This document shows positions 22,303 through 31,641 of a DNA stretch of 31,955 nucleotides, in pieces. Location of the stretch: the NCBI GenBank assembly GCA_030599515.1, contig JAUVNV010000003.1:1-31955 (forward strand), in the 5' to 3' direction. Every line of letters starts with the position of its first letter. Within the stretch, counting starts at the first letter, position 1. This DNA comes from Acidimicrobiia bacterium (GTDB lineage: Bacteria > Actinomycetota > Acidimicrobiia > Spongiisociales > UBA5794). The notes under the pieces were generated by a model. The model ran no database searches, had not been told where the DNA came from, and worked only from the letters and a program-made list of their open reading frames with translations. A program made the position numbers and the translations under genes.

Positions 22303-23385
22303 ATGTATCTCTCCTGGCTCGAATTGACGGACATTCGCTGCTACGAGACGCTGCGATTCGAACCGGACGACGGGATCAACGTCCTCGTCGGTGACAACGG
22401 AGCCGGGAAGACGAGCATCCTCGAGGCGGTCGCCTACCTCGGACTCCTGAAGTCGTTTCGAGGGACTCCGGACATCGCGATGATTCGCACCGCTTCGGAG
22501 AGGGCTGTGATCCGTGGGGAGTTCACTATCCCTTCAGGGACTATCAAGGTCGAAGTGGAACTTGCGAATCCGGGTCGCCGGCGAGTGTTGGTCAACGGGA
22601 AGCGTCCGCAACGCAACCGCGACGTCATGGCCCAGATTCCGATCGTGGCATTCCAACCCGACGACCTCGATCTCGTCAAGCGCGGACCGGGGCTGAGGAG
22701 AGAGTATCTCGACGATCTCGCCGCTCAACTGTGGCCACAGGCCGGCGCCGATCAGCAGGACTACGAAAGGGCAGTACGCCAACGCAACTCGCTGCTCAAG
22801 CAGGAGGGGAGAGGAGCGGATTCCATCACTCTGGACGTATGGGATGAGAGGGTAGCTGTTGCCGGATCTGCCGTCTTCAGCCATCGCGTCCGCGTGCTGG
22901 GGGATCTCGACGCGGCCCTCGGCGAAGCGTACCGCCTCGTCGGCGAGCACGGATCGCTCACGTGGAAATACGAGACGAACTGGGGAGCGACCGTGGATCA
23001 AGGAGGAGGAGCCGAACGGCTCAGGGAGGAGCTGTTCGAGCGTCGCCGTCGCGACATGGATCAGCGCGTGACGAGCGGGGGCCCGCATCGGGATGACCCT
23101 GCCCTCGTCGTCGACGGGCGCCCGGCGCGGTCGATGGCAAGTCAGGGAGAACAACGAACCGTGGCACTGGCCCTTCGTGTCGCTGCGTATCGGCTGCTCC
23201 GCACGCACCGGCCGACGACACCGATCCTTCTCCTCGACGATGTCTTTTCCGAACTCGACCCAGCGCATGCTCACGGCGTGATGTCCCTCCTCGGCGACGG
23301 TCAAGTTCTTGTCACAACCGCGAGAGAAGATGAGGTTCCGAAAACCGGGCGACGGTGGAACGTTGACGGAAGAAGAGTCAGATGA
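22303..23385 (+). CDS. recF: DNA replication and repair protein RecF
   Basis: SMC-like ATPase that helps load RecA on gapped DNA. 360 residues. Walker A GDNGAGKTS at 30-38, ABC signature SQGEQRTVALAL, Walker B ILLLDDVFSELD, and the RecF-specific AFQPDDLDLVKRGPGLRREYLD. GTG 22300 and ATG 22303 are adjacent; ATG is chosen because GGAGG (22292-22296) is 6 bases from it. The stop overlaps the next gene by 4 bases (ATGA). Confidence 0.96.
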   Translation: MYLSWLELTDIRCYETLRFEPDDGINVLVGDNGAGKTSILEAVAYLGLLKSFRGTPDIAMIRTASERAVIRGEFTIPSGTIKVEVELANPGRRRVLVNGKRPQRNRDVMAQIPIVAFQPDDLDLVKRGPGLRREYLDDLAAQLWPQAGADQQDYERAVRQRNSLLKQEGRGADSITLDVWDERVAVAGSAVFSHRVRVLGDLDAALGEAYRLVGEHGSLTWKYETNWGATVDQGGGAERLREELFERRRRDMDQRVTSGGPHRDDPALVVDGRPARSMASQGEQRTVALALRVAAYRLLRTHRPTTPILLLDDVFSELDPAHAHGVMSLLGDGQVLVTTAREDEVPKTGRRWNVDGRRVR

Positions 23386-23732
23386 CCAGAGCGAACTACT
23401 ACAGCGACAAGCCGGAGAAGCCCGATCCGACCCCTATCGATGAACTGCTCGGGAAGATCGTCGAACGAGCGGGAGCGAGTCCGGACCTCGGCGTTGCGAA
23501 GCTCGTGGCCTCGTGGGACGACGTCGTATCTGAACGCTGGAGGGAGAGGTCCCGGCCGATCGGCGTGCGAGATCAGACACTCCTGGTCGAGGTCCCGGAG
23601 GGGGCAGACGCGAGCCTCCTCCGCTACGACTCGGCCGATCTCATGCGCCGGATATCACAGCGCTTCGGGCCCGATCTGGTGAGGGCAGTGAAGTTCCGCG
23701 TCGAGGGGGACACTCGCGGCGGAAATCCTTGA
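23382..23732 (+). CDS. dciA: DciA-like DUF721 protein (helicase loading/control factor)
   Basis: A 116-residue basic protein of the DUF721/DciA family, which helps load the replicative helicase in bacteria lacking DnaC or DnaI. Conserved helix KLVASWDDVVSERWRERSRP, then strand QTLLVEVPEGADASLLRYDS and the helix LMRRISQRFGPDLV. It occupies the position of Rv0004 between recF and gyrB. Start ATG overlaps recF, implying coupled translation. Confidence 0.9.
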   Translation: MTRANYYSDKPEKPDPTPIDELLGKIVERAGASPDLGVAKLVASWDDVVSERWRERSRPIGVRDQTLLVEVPEGADASLLRYDSADLMRRISQRFGPDLVRAVKFRVEGDTRGGNP

Positions 23733-23760
23733 AGTGGCAAGGGTTTCCTCCGCATTCGAC

Positions 23761-23819
23761 TATGATTACATCGGTGTCAGTAGCCCCCGCTGAACGCCTC
23801 CGGGGGCCATCCAAAGGAG
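23761..23819 (+). promoter_or_regulatory. possible gyrB promoter and leader hairpin
   Basis: TATGAT (23761-23766) matches a -10 box in 5 of 6 positions, but no good -35 is present. Downstream, GCCCCC and GGGGGC form a 6-bp hairpin stem with a 13-base loop, just before AAGGAG and the gyrB GTG. It could limit access to the ribosome binding site. Weak evidence. Confidence 0.3.
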
Positions 23820-23823
23820 TCCA

Positions 23824-25749
23824 GTGAGCAAGACGAACCGCGCCACGAACGCGTCCTACGAAGCGAAGGACATCAAGGTCCTCGAAGGCCTCGAGGCGGT
23901 CCGAAGAAGGCCTGCGATGTACATCGGGTCGACCGGACCCAGAGGTCTCCATCACCTGATCTGGGAGGCCGTCGACAACTCGGTCGACGAGGCCATGGCA
24001 GGGTTCTGCACGCGGGTGGAGGTGGCGTTGCTCGCCGATGGAGGCGTTCGCGTCAGGGACAACGGTCGAGGAATCCCGGTCGCGAAACACCCCAAGACGA
24101 AGCAGTCGGCTCTCACGACGGTGATGACGACGCTGCACGCGGGAGGGAAGTTCGACTCCGGGGCGTACGCCGTCTCCGGTGGTCTCCATGGTGTCGGGAT
24201 CTCCGTCGTGAACGCCCTGTCGACTCGTCTCGAGGCCGACATCGTTCGCGACGGCCATCACTGGTCGCAGGTCTACGAATACGGTGTCGCTACGACTCCG
24301 GTGAAGAAGGGGAACGAGGCGAAGCGAACCGGGACCCAGGTCGTCTTCTGGGCCGACCCGGAGATCTTCACCGAGGGAACCGACTACTCGTCGAAGACCG
24401 TGTTGAGTCGCCTGCGAGAGATGGCGTTCCTCAACAAGGGCCTTGAAATCCGGTTCCGCGACGAGAGGCCGGAGACCCCGGTTGAGGAGATCTTCAAGTA
24501 CAACGGGGGAATTGTCGACTTCGTGAAGCACCTCAATGCCAATCGCGAACCGATTCACCGTCAGGTCGTTTCTTTCGAGGAGTCGATCGACGACGCCGAG
24601 ATCGCCGTTGCGATGCAGTGGACGGGGAGCTACCGCGAGACGATCCTGAGCTTCGCCAACAACATCAACACGCACGAGGGGGGAACCCACGAAGAGGGAT
24701 TCCGCACCGCCCTCACCCGATCGATCAACGAGTTCGCGAGGCGAAGAAATCTCCTCAAGGAGAAGGACCCCAACCTCACAGGTGAAGACGTTCGGGAGGG
24801 TTTGACCGCCGTGATCTCCGTCAAGGTGAGGTCGCCGCAGTTCGAGGGGCAGACGAAGACGAAACTCGGGAACACCGAGATTCGTTCGTTCGTCCAGAAG
24901 GCCCTCAACCAGGCGATCCCTGAGTGGCTGGAGCGCAATCCTGGGGACGCTCGTCGGATCGCCGACAAGTCCTCGCAGGCCGCCAGGGCACGGATGGCGG
25001 CCCGTCAGGCCCGCGACCTCACTCGGCGCAAGAGCCTGCTCGAGTCGGCCGGTTTGCCGGGGAAGCTCTCGGACTGCTCTTCCAAAGAGCCCGAGGAGAG
25101 TGAACTCTTCATCGTTGAGGGTGATTCGGCCGGCGGGTCTGCGAAGCAGGCTCGTGACAGCCAGTTCCAGGCGATTCTGCCGATTCGAGGAAAGATCATC
25201 AACGTCGAGAAGAACCGACTCGCCCGCGTGCTGCAGAACAACGAGATCCAGTCACTGATCACCGGGATAGGCACCGGAATCGGTGACGAGTTCGATATCG
25301 ACAAGGCCCGCTATCACAGAGTCGTCATCCTCACCGACGCCGACGTCGACGGCGCTCACATCCGGACGCTCCTGCTCACGTTCTTCTTCCGGCACATGCG
25401 ACAGCTCATCGAGTCCGGGTTCGTGTACATCGCACAGCCACCGCTGTTCAGCGTGAAGGTCGGTTCGAAGACGACCTGGGTACAGGACGATGCCGGGCTC
25501 GACGAGATCAAGAAACAACTCTCCGGCAAGAAGCTGAACATCCAGCGTTTCAAGGGACTCGGCGAGATGAACGCCAACGAACTCTGGGACACGACCATGG
25601 ACCCGGATCGGCGAACGCTGCTCCAGGTGGGACTCGACGACCAGTTCTCCGCAGAGGAGACGTTCTCGACGCTCATGGGCACCGATGTCGAGGCTCGCCG
25701 AACCTTCATCCAGCAGAACGCCAAAGACGTTCGCTTCCTCGACTTCTAG
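23824..25749 (+). CDS. gyrB: DNA gyrase subunit B
   Basis: ATPase subunit of gyrase. 641 residues, the short form without the proteobacterial insertion. GHKL ATPase motifs: EAVDNSVDEA, RDNGRGIPV and GGLHGVGISVVNALS. The TOPRIM domain has ELFIVEGDSAGGSA (metal and quinolone-pocket region, normal here) and LTDADVDGAHIRTLL. The C-terminal GyrA-binding part ends TFIQQNAKDVRFLDF. GTG start at 23824 with AAGGAG upstream. It ends 8 bases before gyrA, so the two subunits share a transcript. Confidence 0.98.
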   Translation: MSKTNRATNASYEAKDIKVLEGLEAVRRRPAMYIGSTGPRGLHHLIWEAVDNSVDEAMAGFCTRVEVALLADGGVRVRDNGRGIPVAKHPKTKQSALTTVMTTLHAGGKFDSGAYAVSGGLHGVGISVVNALSTRLEADIVRDGHHWSQVYEYGVATTPVKKGNEAKRTGTQVVFWADPEIFTEGTDYSSKTVLSRLREMAFLNKGLEIRFRDERPETPVEEIFKYNGGIVDFVKHLNANREPIHRQVVSFEESIDDAEIAVAMQWTGSYRETILSFANNINTHEGGTHEEGFRTALTRSINEFARRRNLLKEKDPNLTGEDVREGLTAVISVKVRSPQFEGQTKTKLGNTEIRSFVQKALNQAIPEWLERNPGDARRIADKSSQAARARMAARQARDLTRRKSLLESAGLPGKLSDCSSKEPEESELFIVEGDSAGGSAKQARDSQFQAILPIRGKIINVEKNRLARVLQNNEIQSLITGIGTGIGDEFDIDKARYHRVVILTDADVDGAHIRTLLLTFFFRHMRQLIESGFVYIAQPPLFSVKVGSKTTWVQDDAGLDEIKKQLSGKKLNIQRFKGLGEMNANELWDTTMDPDRRTLLQVGLDDQFSAEETFSTLMGTDVEARRTFIQQNAKDVRFLDF

Positions 25750-25757
25750 GACACCGT

Positions 25758-28190
25758 ATGCCGAACGAAGAAGAACTGAGCAATGTCAAACCCATCGACA
25801 TCGAGCGGGAGATGCAGGACTCGTTCCTGGAGTACGCGATGTCGGTCATCGTGTCGCGTGCCCTGCCCGACGTGCGGGACGGCCTGAAGCCGGTGCACCG
25901 GCGCATCCTCTACGCCATGCACGATGCGGGAATCCGTCCGGGGACGCCGTTCAGGAAGTCCGCCCGGGTCGTCGGCGACGTCGTCGGCTGGTTCCATCCG
26001 CACTCGCCGGAGGCCGTCTACGACTCCATGGTTCGCCTCGGACAGGACTTCTCGTTGAGGAGCCCCTTGATCCAACCCCAGGGGAACTTCGGTACCGTCG
26101 ACGATCCCCCGGCCGCCATGAGATACACCGAGGCGCGGATGGCGCCGGTCGCTGCGCACCTTCTCGAGGGCATCGACGAGGACACCGTCGACTGGACCGA
26201 CAACTACTCGGGAGAGCGCGAAGAGCCGACGGTTCTGCCCGCGCGCTTCCCGAACCTACTCGTCAACGGATCGACGGGAATCGCCGTCGGAATGGCGACC
26301 AACATTCCGCCGCACAACCTCACAGAAGTCGTCGACGCGGTGCTCTACGGTCTCGATCATCCGGAGGCGACGGTCAGCGACATCTCCGAGTTCATCAAGG
26401 GACCGGACTTCCCGACCGGGGCCTACATCGTTGGTATGAACGGTGTCAAGCAGGCACTCGCCACGGGCCGCGGTTCGGTGAAGATGCGCGCCGTCACCGA
26501 CATCGTGGAGATGAAGCGCGGGCGTATGGCGATCATCGTCACCGAAATCCCGTATCAGGTATCGCGAGACCGCATCATGGCCAAGACGGCGGAACTCGTT
26601 CGCAAGAAGGTCCTGGTGGGGATCGCCGACCTGCGCGACGAATCCGACAGGGAAGGAACACGGCTGGTCATCGAGCTCCGCAAGGACGCCAACCCACAGG
26701 TCATCCTCAACCAACTCTTCAAGCACACACAACTCGAGGAGAGTTTCTCCGTCAACCAGATAGCGCTCGTCGATGGTGTGCCCCGGACACTCAACGTGGC
26801 CGAGATGGTTCACTACTACATCGCTCACCAACTCGAAGTCGTCGAGCGAAGGAGTAGGTTCCGCCTTGCGAAGGCAGAGGCCCGAGCCCACATCGTTGAG
26901 GGCCTGCTCATCGCTCTCGACAACATCGACGAAGTGGTCGAGATCATCAAGTCATCCGAGGATGTTGCCGCAGCGCGTGCCGCCCTGATGGAGAGGTTCG
27001 AGTTGAGCGAGATCCAGGCGAACCACATCCTCGACATGCCGCTGCGCCGCCTCACCGCACTCGAGACCGGCAAGCTCCGCGAGGAGTACGAGCAACTTCA
27101 GGAACTGATCAGAGAACTCGAGGCCCTCCTCTCCAGCGAGGAGAAGCGCCGGATTCTCATCGGAGAAGAGCTCACGGTCATCCGCGACAAGTTCGGAGAC
27201 AAGCGGCGGAGCAGAATCATCCCCGATGCTGGGGAGATGTCGCTCGAGGACCTGATCGCAGACGAGGAGCTCGTTGTGACGGTCTCGGCGGCCGGCTACA
27301 TCAAGTCCGTGATTGCCGCGACGTACCGGACACAGGGCCGTGGTGGCCGCGGCGTGCGTGGCGCCGCTCTCCGGGAGGACGACGTCATCGAGCACGTGAT
27401 CCACACGACCGCACACGCGTATCTCCTGATCTTCACCAACCGGGGGAAGGTCTATCGGATCCGGGCTCACGAGATCCCGCGCAAGGACCGCAACGCAAAG
27501 GGCGTCCTTGTGCAGTCGGTGCTGCCGATGGAGCCCGACGAGATCATCGAGTCGGTGATCGACACTCGCGACTATGAGACCCACCGGTACCTCGTGATGT
27601 TCACAAAGATGGGACAGGTGAAGAAGTCGAAATTCAGAGCGTACGACTCCCGGAACCAGGTGCTGGTTGCGATCAAGCTCCAGGAAGGCGACGAGGTCGT
27701 CGACGTCCGTGCTACAAGCGGAGACAATGACCTGCTCATGTTCACCAAGGAGGGGCAAGGCATCCGATTCGCAGAGAGCGACGCTCGTCCACTGGGTCGG
27801 GCCTCCCAGGGAGTGAGGGGCATCAGGCTGCGCGATGGCGACGAGGTCGTTGCAGCGACGACCGCTGAAGAGGGCGGCGAGATACTGCTGCTCACCAGCG
27901 GCGGCTACGGAAAGAGGACGAAGATGGAGTTCTTCCGCCGCCAGGGCCGCGGAGGAATGGGTGTCAAGGCCATGAAACTCACCAAGGTCCGGGGCAAGCT
28001 CATCGCGGCGAGAGCCGTGAGTCTCGACGATGAGGTGTTCATGATCTCGTCCGACGGCATCGTCATCCGCCAGGCCGTGTCCGACATCAGCCGCCAGAGA
28101 CGGGAATCAACCGGCGTGAAGGTCGTCAGCCTCGACGGAGAAGCATCCCTCTCCGCAGTAGCCCTCGTCCCCCAGAACGGAGACGAGTAG
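25758..28190 (+). CDS. gyrA: DNA gyrase subunit A with divergent quinolone-determining region
   Basis: DNA cleavage and wrapping subunit of gyrase, 810 residues. Catalytic Tyr123 in AAMRYTEAR. The breakage domain is complete and the C-terminal beta-pinwheel carries the GyrA-box QGRGGRG (526-532), which marks gyrase rather than topoisomerase IV. The quinolone region is unusual: HPHSPEAVYDS (80-90) replaces the common HPHGDSAVYD. In E. coli numbering G81 is Ser, D82 is Pro and S83 is Glu, while D87 is kept. Later LIQPQGNFG replaces LVDGQGNFG. Gyrase pairing with gyrB is secured by the 8-base spacing. A heptad element follows the stop. Confidence 0.96.
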   Translation: MPNEEELSNVKPIDIEREMQDSFLEYAMSVIVSRALPDVRDGLKPVHRRILYAMHDAGIRPGTPFRKSARVVGDVVGWFHPHSPEAVYDSMVRLGQDFSLRSPLIQPQGNFGTVDDPPAAMRYTEARMAPVAAHLLEGIDEDTVDWTDNYSGEREEPTVLPARFPNLLVNGSTGIAVGMATNIPPHNLTEVVDAVLYGLDHPEATVSDISEFIKGPDFPTGAYIVGMNGVKQALATGRGSVKMRAVTDIVEMKRGRMAIIVTEIPYQVSRDRIMAKTAELVRKKVLVGIADLRDESDREGTRLVIELRKDANPQVILNQLFKHTQLEESFSVNQIALVDGVPRTLNVAEMVHYYIAHQLEVVERRSRFRLAKAEARAHIVEGLLIALDNIDEVVEIIKSSEDVAAARAALMERFELSEIQANHILDMPLRRLTALETGKLREEYEQLQELIRELEALLSSEEKRRILIGEELTVIRDKFGDKRRSRIIPDAGEMSLEDLIADEELVVTVSAAGYIKSVIAATYRTQGRGGRGVRGAALREDDVIEHVIHTTAHAYLLIFTNRGKVYRIRAHEIPRKDRNAKGVLVQSVLPMEPDEIIESVIDTRDYETHRYLVMFTKMGQVKKSKFRAYDSRNQVLVAIKLQEGDEVVDVRATSGDNDLLMFTKEGQGIRFAESDARPLGRASQGVRGIRLRDGDEVVAATTAEEGGEILLLTSGGYGKRTKMEFFRRQGRGGMGVKAMKLTKVRGKLIAARAVSLDDEVFMISSDGIVIRQAVSDISRQRRESTGVKVVSLDGEASLSAVALVPQNGDE

Positions 28191-28201
28191 AGAGAGGAAG
28201 C

Positions 28202-28290
28202 TGACAGCAGACAGCTAACAGACCACAGCCCGACCGGACCTGGCTGTCCGCTGTCCGCTGTCCGCTGTCCGCTGTTCGCTGTTGGCTGAT
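28202..28290. repeat. inverted period-7 repeat element after gyrA
   Basis: Left arm: four units with ACAG at 28204, 28211, 28218 and 28225. Right arm: seven units with CTGT at 28244, 28251, 28258, 28265, 28272 and 28279 and a variant CTGA at 28286, mostly CGCTGTC. Every step is exactly 7 bases. The arms can pair as a long hairpin around a GC-rich loop. It begins 12 bases after the gyrA stop and ends before the DUF3566 promoter region. Confidence 0.85.
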
Positions 28291-28345
28291 CGCTCTCTCC
28301 CCCCAAACCCCCGGCCTATTCGATCCCTGTTCCTACACTCGTCCC

Positions 28346-28816
28346 ATGGCTGTTCGGCGTGTGAGGCGGGTCATCCGCAAGATCGACCCATGGACGGTAC
28401 TCAAGGTCTCGCTCCTGCTCAACGCGATCGGGGCGCTCGTGTTCGTCCTCGGTGTGTGGGTCATGTGGTCGCTCGCCGTCCAGCGGGGGATCCCCGACAA
28501 GTTCGCCGAAATCGTTGCCAACTTCTCGCTGGTGTTCACACCGAACGGGGAGCTTTACTTCCGAACAGTGGTCTTCTTTGCCATCGTGTTGTTCGTGACG
28601 CTTACGGGATTGATGACTCTCGGCGCCGTCATGTACAACCTCATCTCGGACGTCGTGGGCGGTGTGGAGCTGATCGTTCTCGAAGAGACATACCTCGTCC
28701 CGGCTGCGAGAACAGTGCCGGTGCGGCCCGCGGTGCACGGCCAGACGAACGGTGGCAACGGTGGCAACGGCGACACGAAGACCGAACCGGTCGCTGCCGT
28801 CACCGACGAGGTCTGA
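28346..28816 (+). CDS. DUF3566 transmembrane protein
   Basis: A 156-residue membrane protein in the position of Rv0007, which follows gyrA in Actinomycetota. Basic N-terminus (VRRVRRVIRKIDPWTVLK), helix 1 about 18-44, helix 2 about 72-102, conserved LISDVVGG after it, and a Gly/Asn-rich tail. Role unknown. The ATG lies 6 bases after a TACACT -10-like box (28334-28339) with no ribosome binding site, so the message may be leaderless. In M. tuberculosis tRNA-Ile and tRNA-Ala follow; none is seen here. The stop is 3 bases from the stop of the opposing gene. Confidence 0.87.
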   Translation: MAVRRVRRVIRKIDPWTVLKVSLLLNAIGALVFVLGVWVMWSLAVQRGIPDKFAEIVANFSLVFTPNGELYFRTVVFFAIVLFVTLTGLMTLGAVMYNLISDVVGGVELIVLEETYLVPAARTVPVRPAVHGQTNGGNGGNGDTKTEPVAAVTDEV

Positions 28817-28819
28817 TCC

Positions 28820-30877
28820 TTACAACTCCGGGGCTTCGAGTTGAAGTGACAGGCGAATCGAGGCAGACGGTCCCGACGACGAGACGTGCAGCGGGATCTC
28901 GAACCGGGTCTGCTCAAACAGACAGAGACCTTCTGCATCCTCGCGACACCAGACCAACGCGAGGTCCGCAGTGACCATGCCGAGTCCTTCGTGAAGGTCC
29001 AGCGGAACCACCACAGGGAACGCTATTCCGGTCAGGTCGACCCGATCGCCGTCCGGGAACGACGCAACGCCGCCGTCGTCGGAGAGGAGGAGCGACGAAG
29101 AAGCCTCATCGTTGACTTTGTACCCATCCGGGATGACAACGTTGAGGACGAGATCTGCGCTGCCCGCTCCCGACGAGACGGTGGCAAGGGTCATGACCAT
29201 CCCCCGGAAGTCCTCCGCTCCCGGAACCGCCAGGAAGGCGTCGAACCCCAACAGCACGATCGTGGATGAGACTCCTGTGGTGAGGTCGATGCGACGGATC
29301 GCATGGTTGTTCGTGTCGGCTACCCAGAGTACGTTGTCGTCCGCCGAGAGGCCGCCTGGTTCGTAGAAGAGCGGATCGGGGCCATCCCGCCACCCTTGCC
29401 CTGCTCCGAACAGCGTCACAGCCTCTCTTGTCAGCGGATTCACCGACTTGATCTTCGAGTTGTAGGTGTCGGCGATCAGCAGCCGTCCGTCGTGCCAGGC
29501 GATTCCGAGCGGATGCTGGAATCTGGCGTTGGACCCCGTGCCGTCCTCATCACCGAACTCGAACAGGTTCGCCGCACCGCCTGCGACGAGACCGGTCACT
29601 CCGCCGGGAGCGCCGACCTCTGCGCCCCTGATCGAACTGGACTCCGAATCCGCGAAGTAGAGGAGTCCGTCGGGATCGAGCGCAAGGCCGGAAGGCTGCG
29701 CCAGGGCGGCCTCGAGGAGTAGACCGTTCGTCGTGCCCTCTGCACCGCTGCCGACCGATGGTGCAGCGGTGCGGGAGGTCAAGTCGATGGTCCATATCTG
29801 GTGGGTTCCTGCGTTCGCGACGTAGAGACGGTTCCCTGAGAGTTCGAGGGCCCAGGGCGAATTCAGGGCGACGTCATCCAGGGCGCCGCCGATCGGGGGC
29901 CAACCCATGGCGCCGGTTCCCACAAGAGTCGTGACGACGCCGGTCGTGAGGTCGATCTGCCGGATCGCGTGGTTGTTCGTGTCCGCGACGTAGAGCGTGT
30001 CGCCGTCGACGACGAGACCTTGTGGGGAGGAGAAGGACGAATCGGTGCCCGTCCCGTCGTCGAACCCTTCGAGGCCGGACCCGAAGACGGCTGTGACCGT
30101 GCCATCGTCGGTCGCCGCGATGATCCGATGGTGCCCCGTGTCGGCGATGAAGATGCGGTCGGATGACGGATCAGCATGGATCTTCCCCGGGTAGGAGAGA
30201 ACGGTGTTGGGAGATCGGTCTTGTTCGAGTCGGACGGTGAGCGGTGTCGGGTCGAGGCCTCCCGTCGCTGAGAACTCAGCGACGAGATTCGCGATCACCG
30301 GTTGAACGACCGCGTACACGCCCTCTCCGGCATGTATGCCAACGGCGTTCCCCGCCGGGTCGACGAGAGCCACTGTGGGCCAGGCTTGGGCGCCCCACGA
30401 GTCCCAGACCTCGAAATTCACGTCGTTCACGACCGGATGGCGGAGGTCGTATCGCTGGATGACCTCGCGGATGTTGTCGGTTTCGCCCTCGTTGGCGAAC
30501 TTGGCCGAGTGAACGCCGATGACGACGAGGTTGTCCCGGAACTCCGCTTCCAGACGTTTGAGGTCCGGGATGATGTGGATGCAGTTGATGCACCCATACG
30601 TCCAGAAGTCGAGGAGCACCACCTTACCGCGAAGCGCCTCGAGATCGAGTGGCTGCTCGACGTTCAACCAGTCGAGACCGTCCGGGAACTCCGGGGCGGG
30701 AGTGGTGCCGGCGGCCGATGCTGCAGGTGGGGAGGGGGTGGTGCCGGGGGCCGACTCCTCGGCCGAGACCACCACCGTGCTCGAACTCGCGTCGTTCGAC
30801 GTGTCGTCGTTCGTGCACGCTGTGGCGACGAGAGCGACGACACCGACGATGAGGAGGCGTTTCCACATGGAGAGCAT
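28820..30877 (-). CDS. lipoprotein with thioredoxin-like domain and NHL beta-propeller (NHLRC2-like)
   Basis: A 685-residue exported protein. Signal with lipobox VATAC, lipid Cys21, then a Thr/Ala/Pro spacer to about 62. A thioredoxin-like domain (about 66-200) has the pair C96/C99 in WTYGCINC. An NHL propeller follows (about 225-550) with recurrent LYVADTNNHAIRQIDL-type blades. The C-terminal beta-rich domain (about 560-685) is of the kind seen in thiol-disulfide proteins. Overall it resembles bacterial NHLRC2 homologues; redox partner unknown. Start ATG 30877 or ATG 30868 (MWKRLLIV); no clear ribosome binding site. It converges on the DUF3566 gene with a 3-base gap. Confidence 0.85.
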   Translation of the reverse strand: MLSMWKRLLIVGVVALVATACTNDDTSNDASSSTVVVSAEESAPGTTPSPPAASAAGTTPAPEFPDGLDWLNVEQPLDLEALRGKVVLLDFWTYGCINCIHIIPDLKRLEAEFRDNLVVIGVHSAKFANEGETDNIREVIQRYDLRHPVVNDVNFEVWDSWGAQAWPTVALVDPAGNAVGIHAGEGVYAVVQPVIANLVAEFSATGGLDPTPLTVRLEQDRSPNTVLSYPGKIHADPSSDRIFIADTGHHRIIAATDDGTVTAVFGSGLEGFDDGTGTDSSFSSPQGLVVDGDTLYVADTNNHAIRQIDLTTGVVTTLVGTGAMGWPPIGGALDDVALNSPWALELSGNRLYVANAGTHQIWTIDLTSRTAAPSVGSGAEGTTNGLLLEAALAQPSGLALDPDGLLYFADSESSSIRGAEVGAPGGVTGLVAGGAANLFEFGDEDGTGSNARFQHPLGIAWHDGRLLIADTYNSKIKSVNPLTREAVTLFGAGQGWRDGPDPLFYEPGGLSADDNVLWVADTNNHAIRRIDLTTGVSSTIVLLGFDAFLAVPGAEDFRGMVMTLATVSSGAGSADLVLNVVIPDGYKVNDEASSSLLLSDDGGVASFPDGDRVDLTGIAFPVVVPLDLHEGLGMVTADLALVWCREDAEGLCLFEQTRFEIPLHVSSSGPSASIRLSLQLEAPEL

Positions 30878-30912
30878 TCAACCCCAAGAGACGGCCTACG
30901 GGGGCGGCGAAC

Positions 30913-31641
30913 CTATGAAGTCTCGGTGAACGATGCGATGTCCAGGCCGATCCGGAGAGCCGAAAGGAGGTACTGATCGGCCATCTCCTCGGGTTGGTGT
31001 GCGCCGGCGGAGACGAGTCCTGACGCTGTCAACACAGCCCCGGAGGCCAGGGCGATAGCTTCGAGGTGGGTGGCGAGATCGGCGATGCCAAGCGTGCGGG
31101 TTGCTTCATCAGTGGTGGATCGCACGATAACGCCTGCCCACTCGTCGGGGACGGTTGCTGCAACGTCGAGGCGTCGGTTCGTCATGCGCCGCCTGGTCCC
31201 CCAGCGGGACCCGACCGGTTCCGGGAACGTCAACGGCTCCCCGTGACGCCCAGGTTTGCCCGGCTCGGTCCAGGCAAAGAGGATCTGTGCATCGGGTCCG
31301 GCGACGTCGCTCTCGCGCGTAGCCAGGCTCTGGCCGATTCCGGAGACGAGGTTGGCGCCTAAGAGCACAGGGATGTCCCCGATGTCGGTCTGTCGATCGA
31401 ACGTATCGGCCCAGAGGACGCAGGGAACCCCCGCATCGACCGCTTCGTCGAGGATCGCCGAGTCAGGGTCGTCGGTGACGACTGCATCGAACCCTTCGAG
31501 GTCGTCGATTCGGCGAATCCGCCGATCCCCGTCCTTGACGTCGCGTCGGACGACACCGAGGAGGTCGAGGCCCTCTTCACCCATGAGGAGACGGCCGGCT
31601 CGAACCCCTATCTCAGAGGTGTGGTCGAGGGCGATCCTCAT
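30913..31641 (-). CDS. unknown protein with Rossmann-like N-terminus
   Basis: A 242-residue protein starting MRIALDHTSEIGVRAGRLLM, a strand-turn-helix reminiscent of nucleotide-binding folds such as dihydrodipicolinate reductase. It continues with strands at about 37-40 and 60-64 (FDAVVTDDPDSAILDEAVDAG, PCVLWAD). The second half has SRWGTRRRMTNRRLDV and a final helical Ala/Gly-rich region. I do not recognise a catalytic motif. Start ATG at 31641 is chosen because it overlaps the stop of the upstream small ORF (ATGA); GTG at 31668 is an alternative. 35 bases separate its stop from the start of the Trx/NHL lipoprotein gene. Function not assigned. Confidence 0.7.
   Translation of the reverse strand: MRIALDHTSEIGVRAGRLLMGEEGLDLLGVVRRDVKDGDRRIRRIDDLEGFDAVVTDDPDSAILDEAVDAGVPCVLWADTFDRQTDIGDIPVLLGANLVSGIGQSLATRESDVAGPDAQILFAWTEPGKPGRHGEPLTFPEPVGSRWGTRRRMTNRRLDVAATVPDEWAGVIVRSTTDEATRTLGIADLATHLEAIALASGAVLTASGLVSAGAHQPEEMADQYLLSALRIGLDIASFTETS

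Noticed and set aside
25685..26857. Long plus-strand frame overlapping gyrB and gyrA
   Set aside because: Out-of-frame shadow of gyrA with Arg-rich composition.
28817..28819. tRNA-Ile/tRNA-Ala genes expected after the DUF3566 gene by mycobacterial synteny
   Set aside because: Only 3 bases separate the DUF3566 stop from the opposing gene and no tRNA-like sequence was found nearby.
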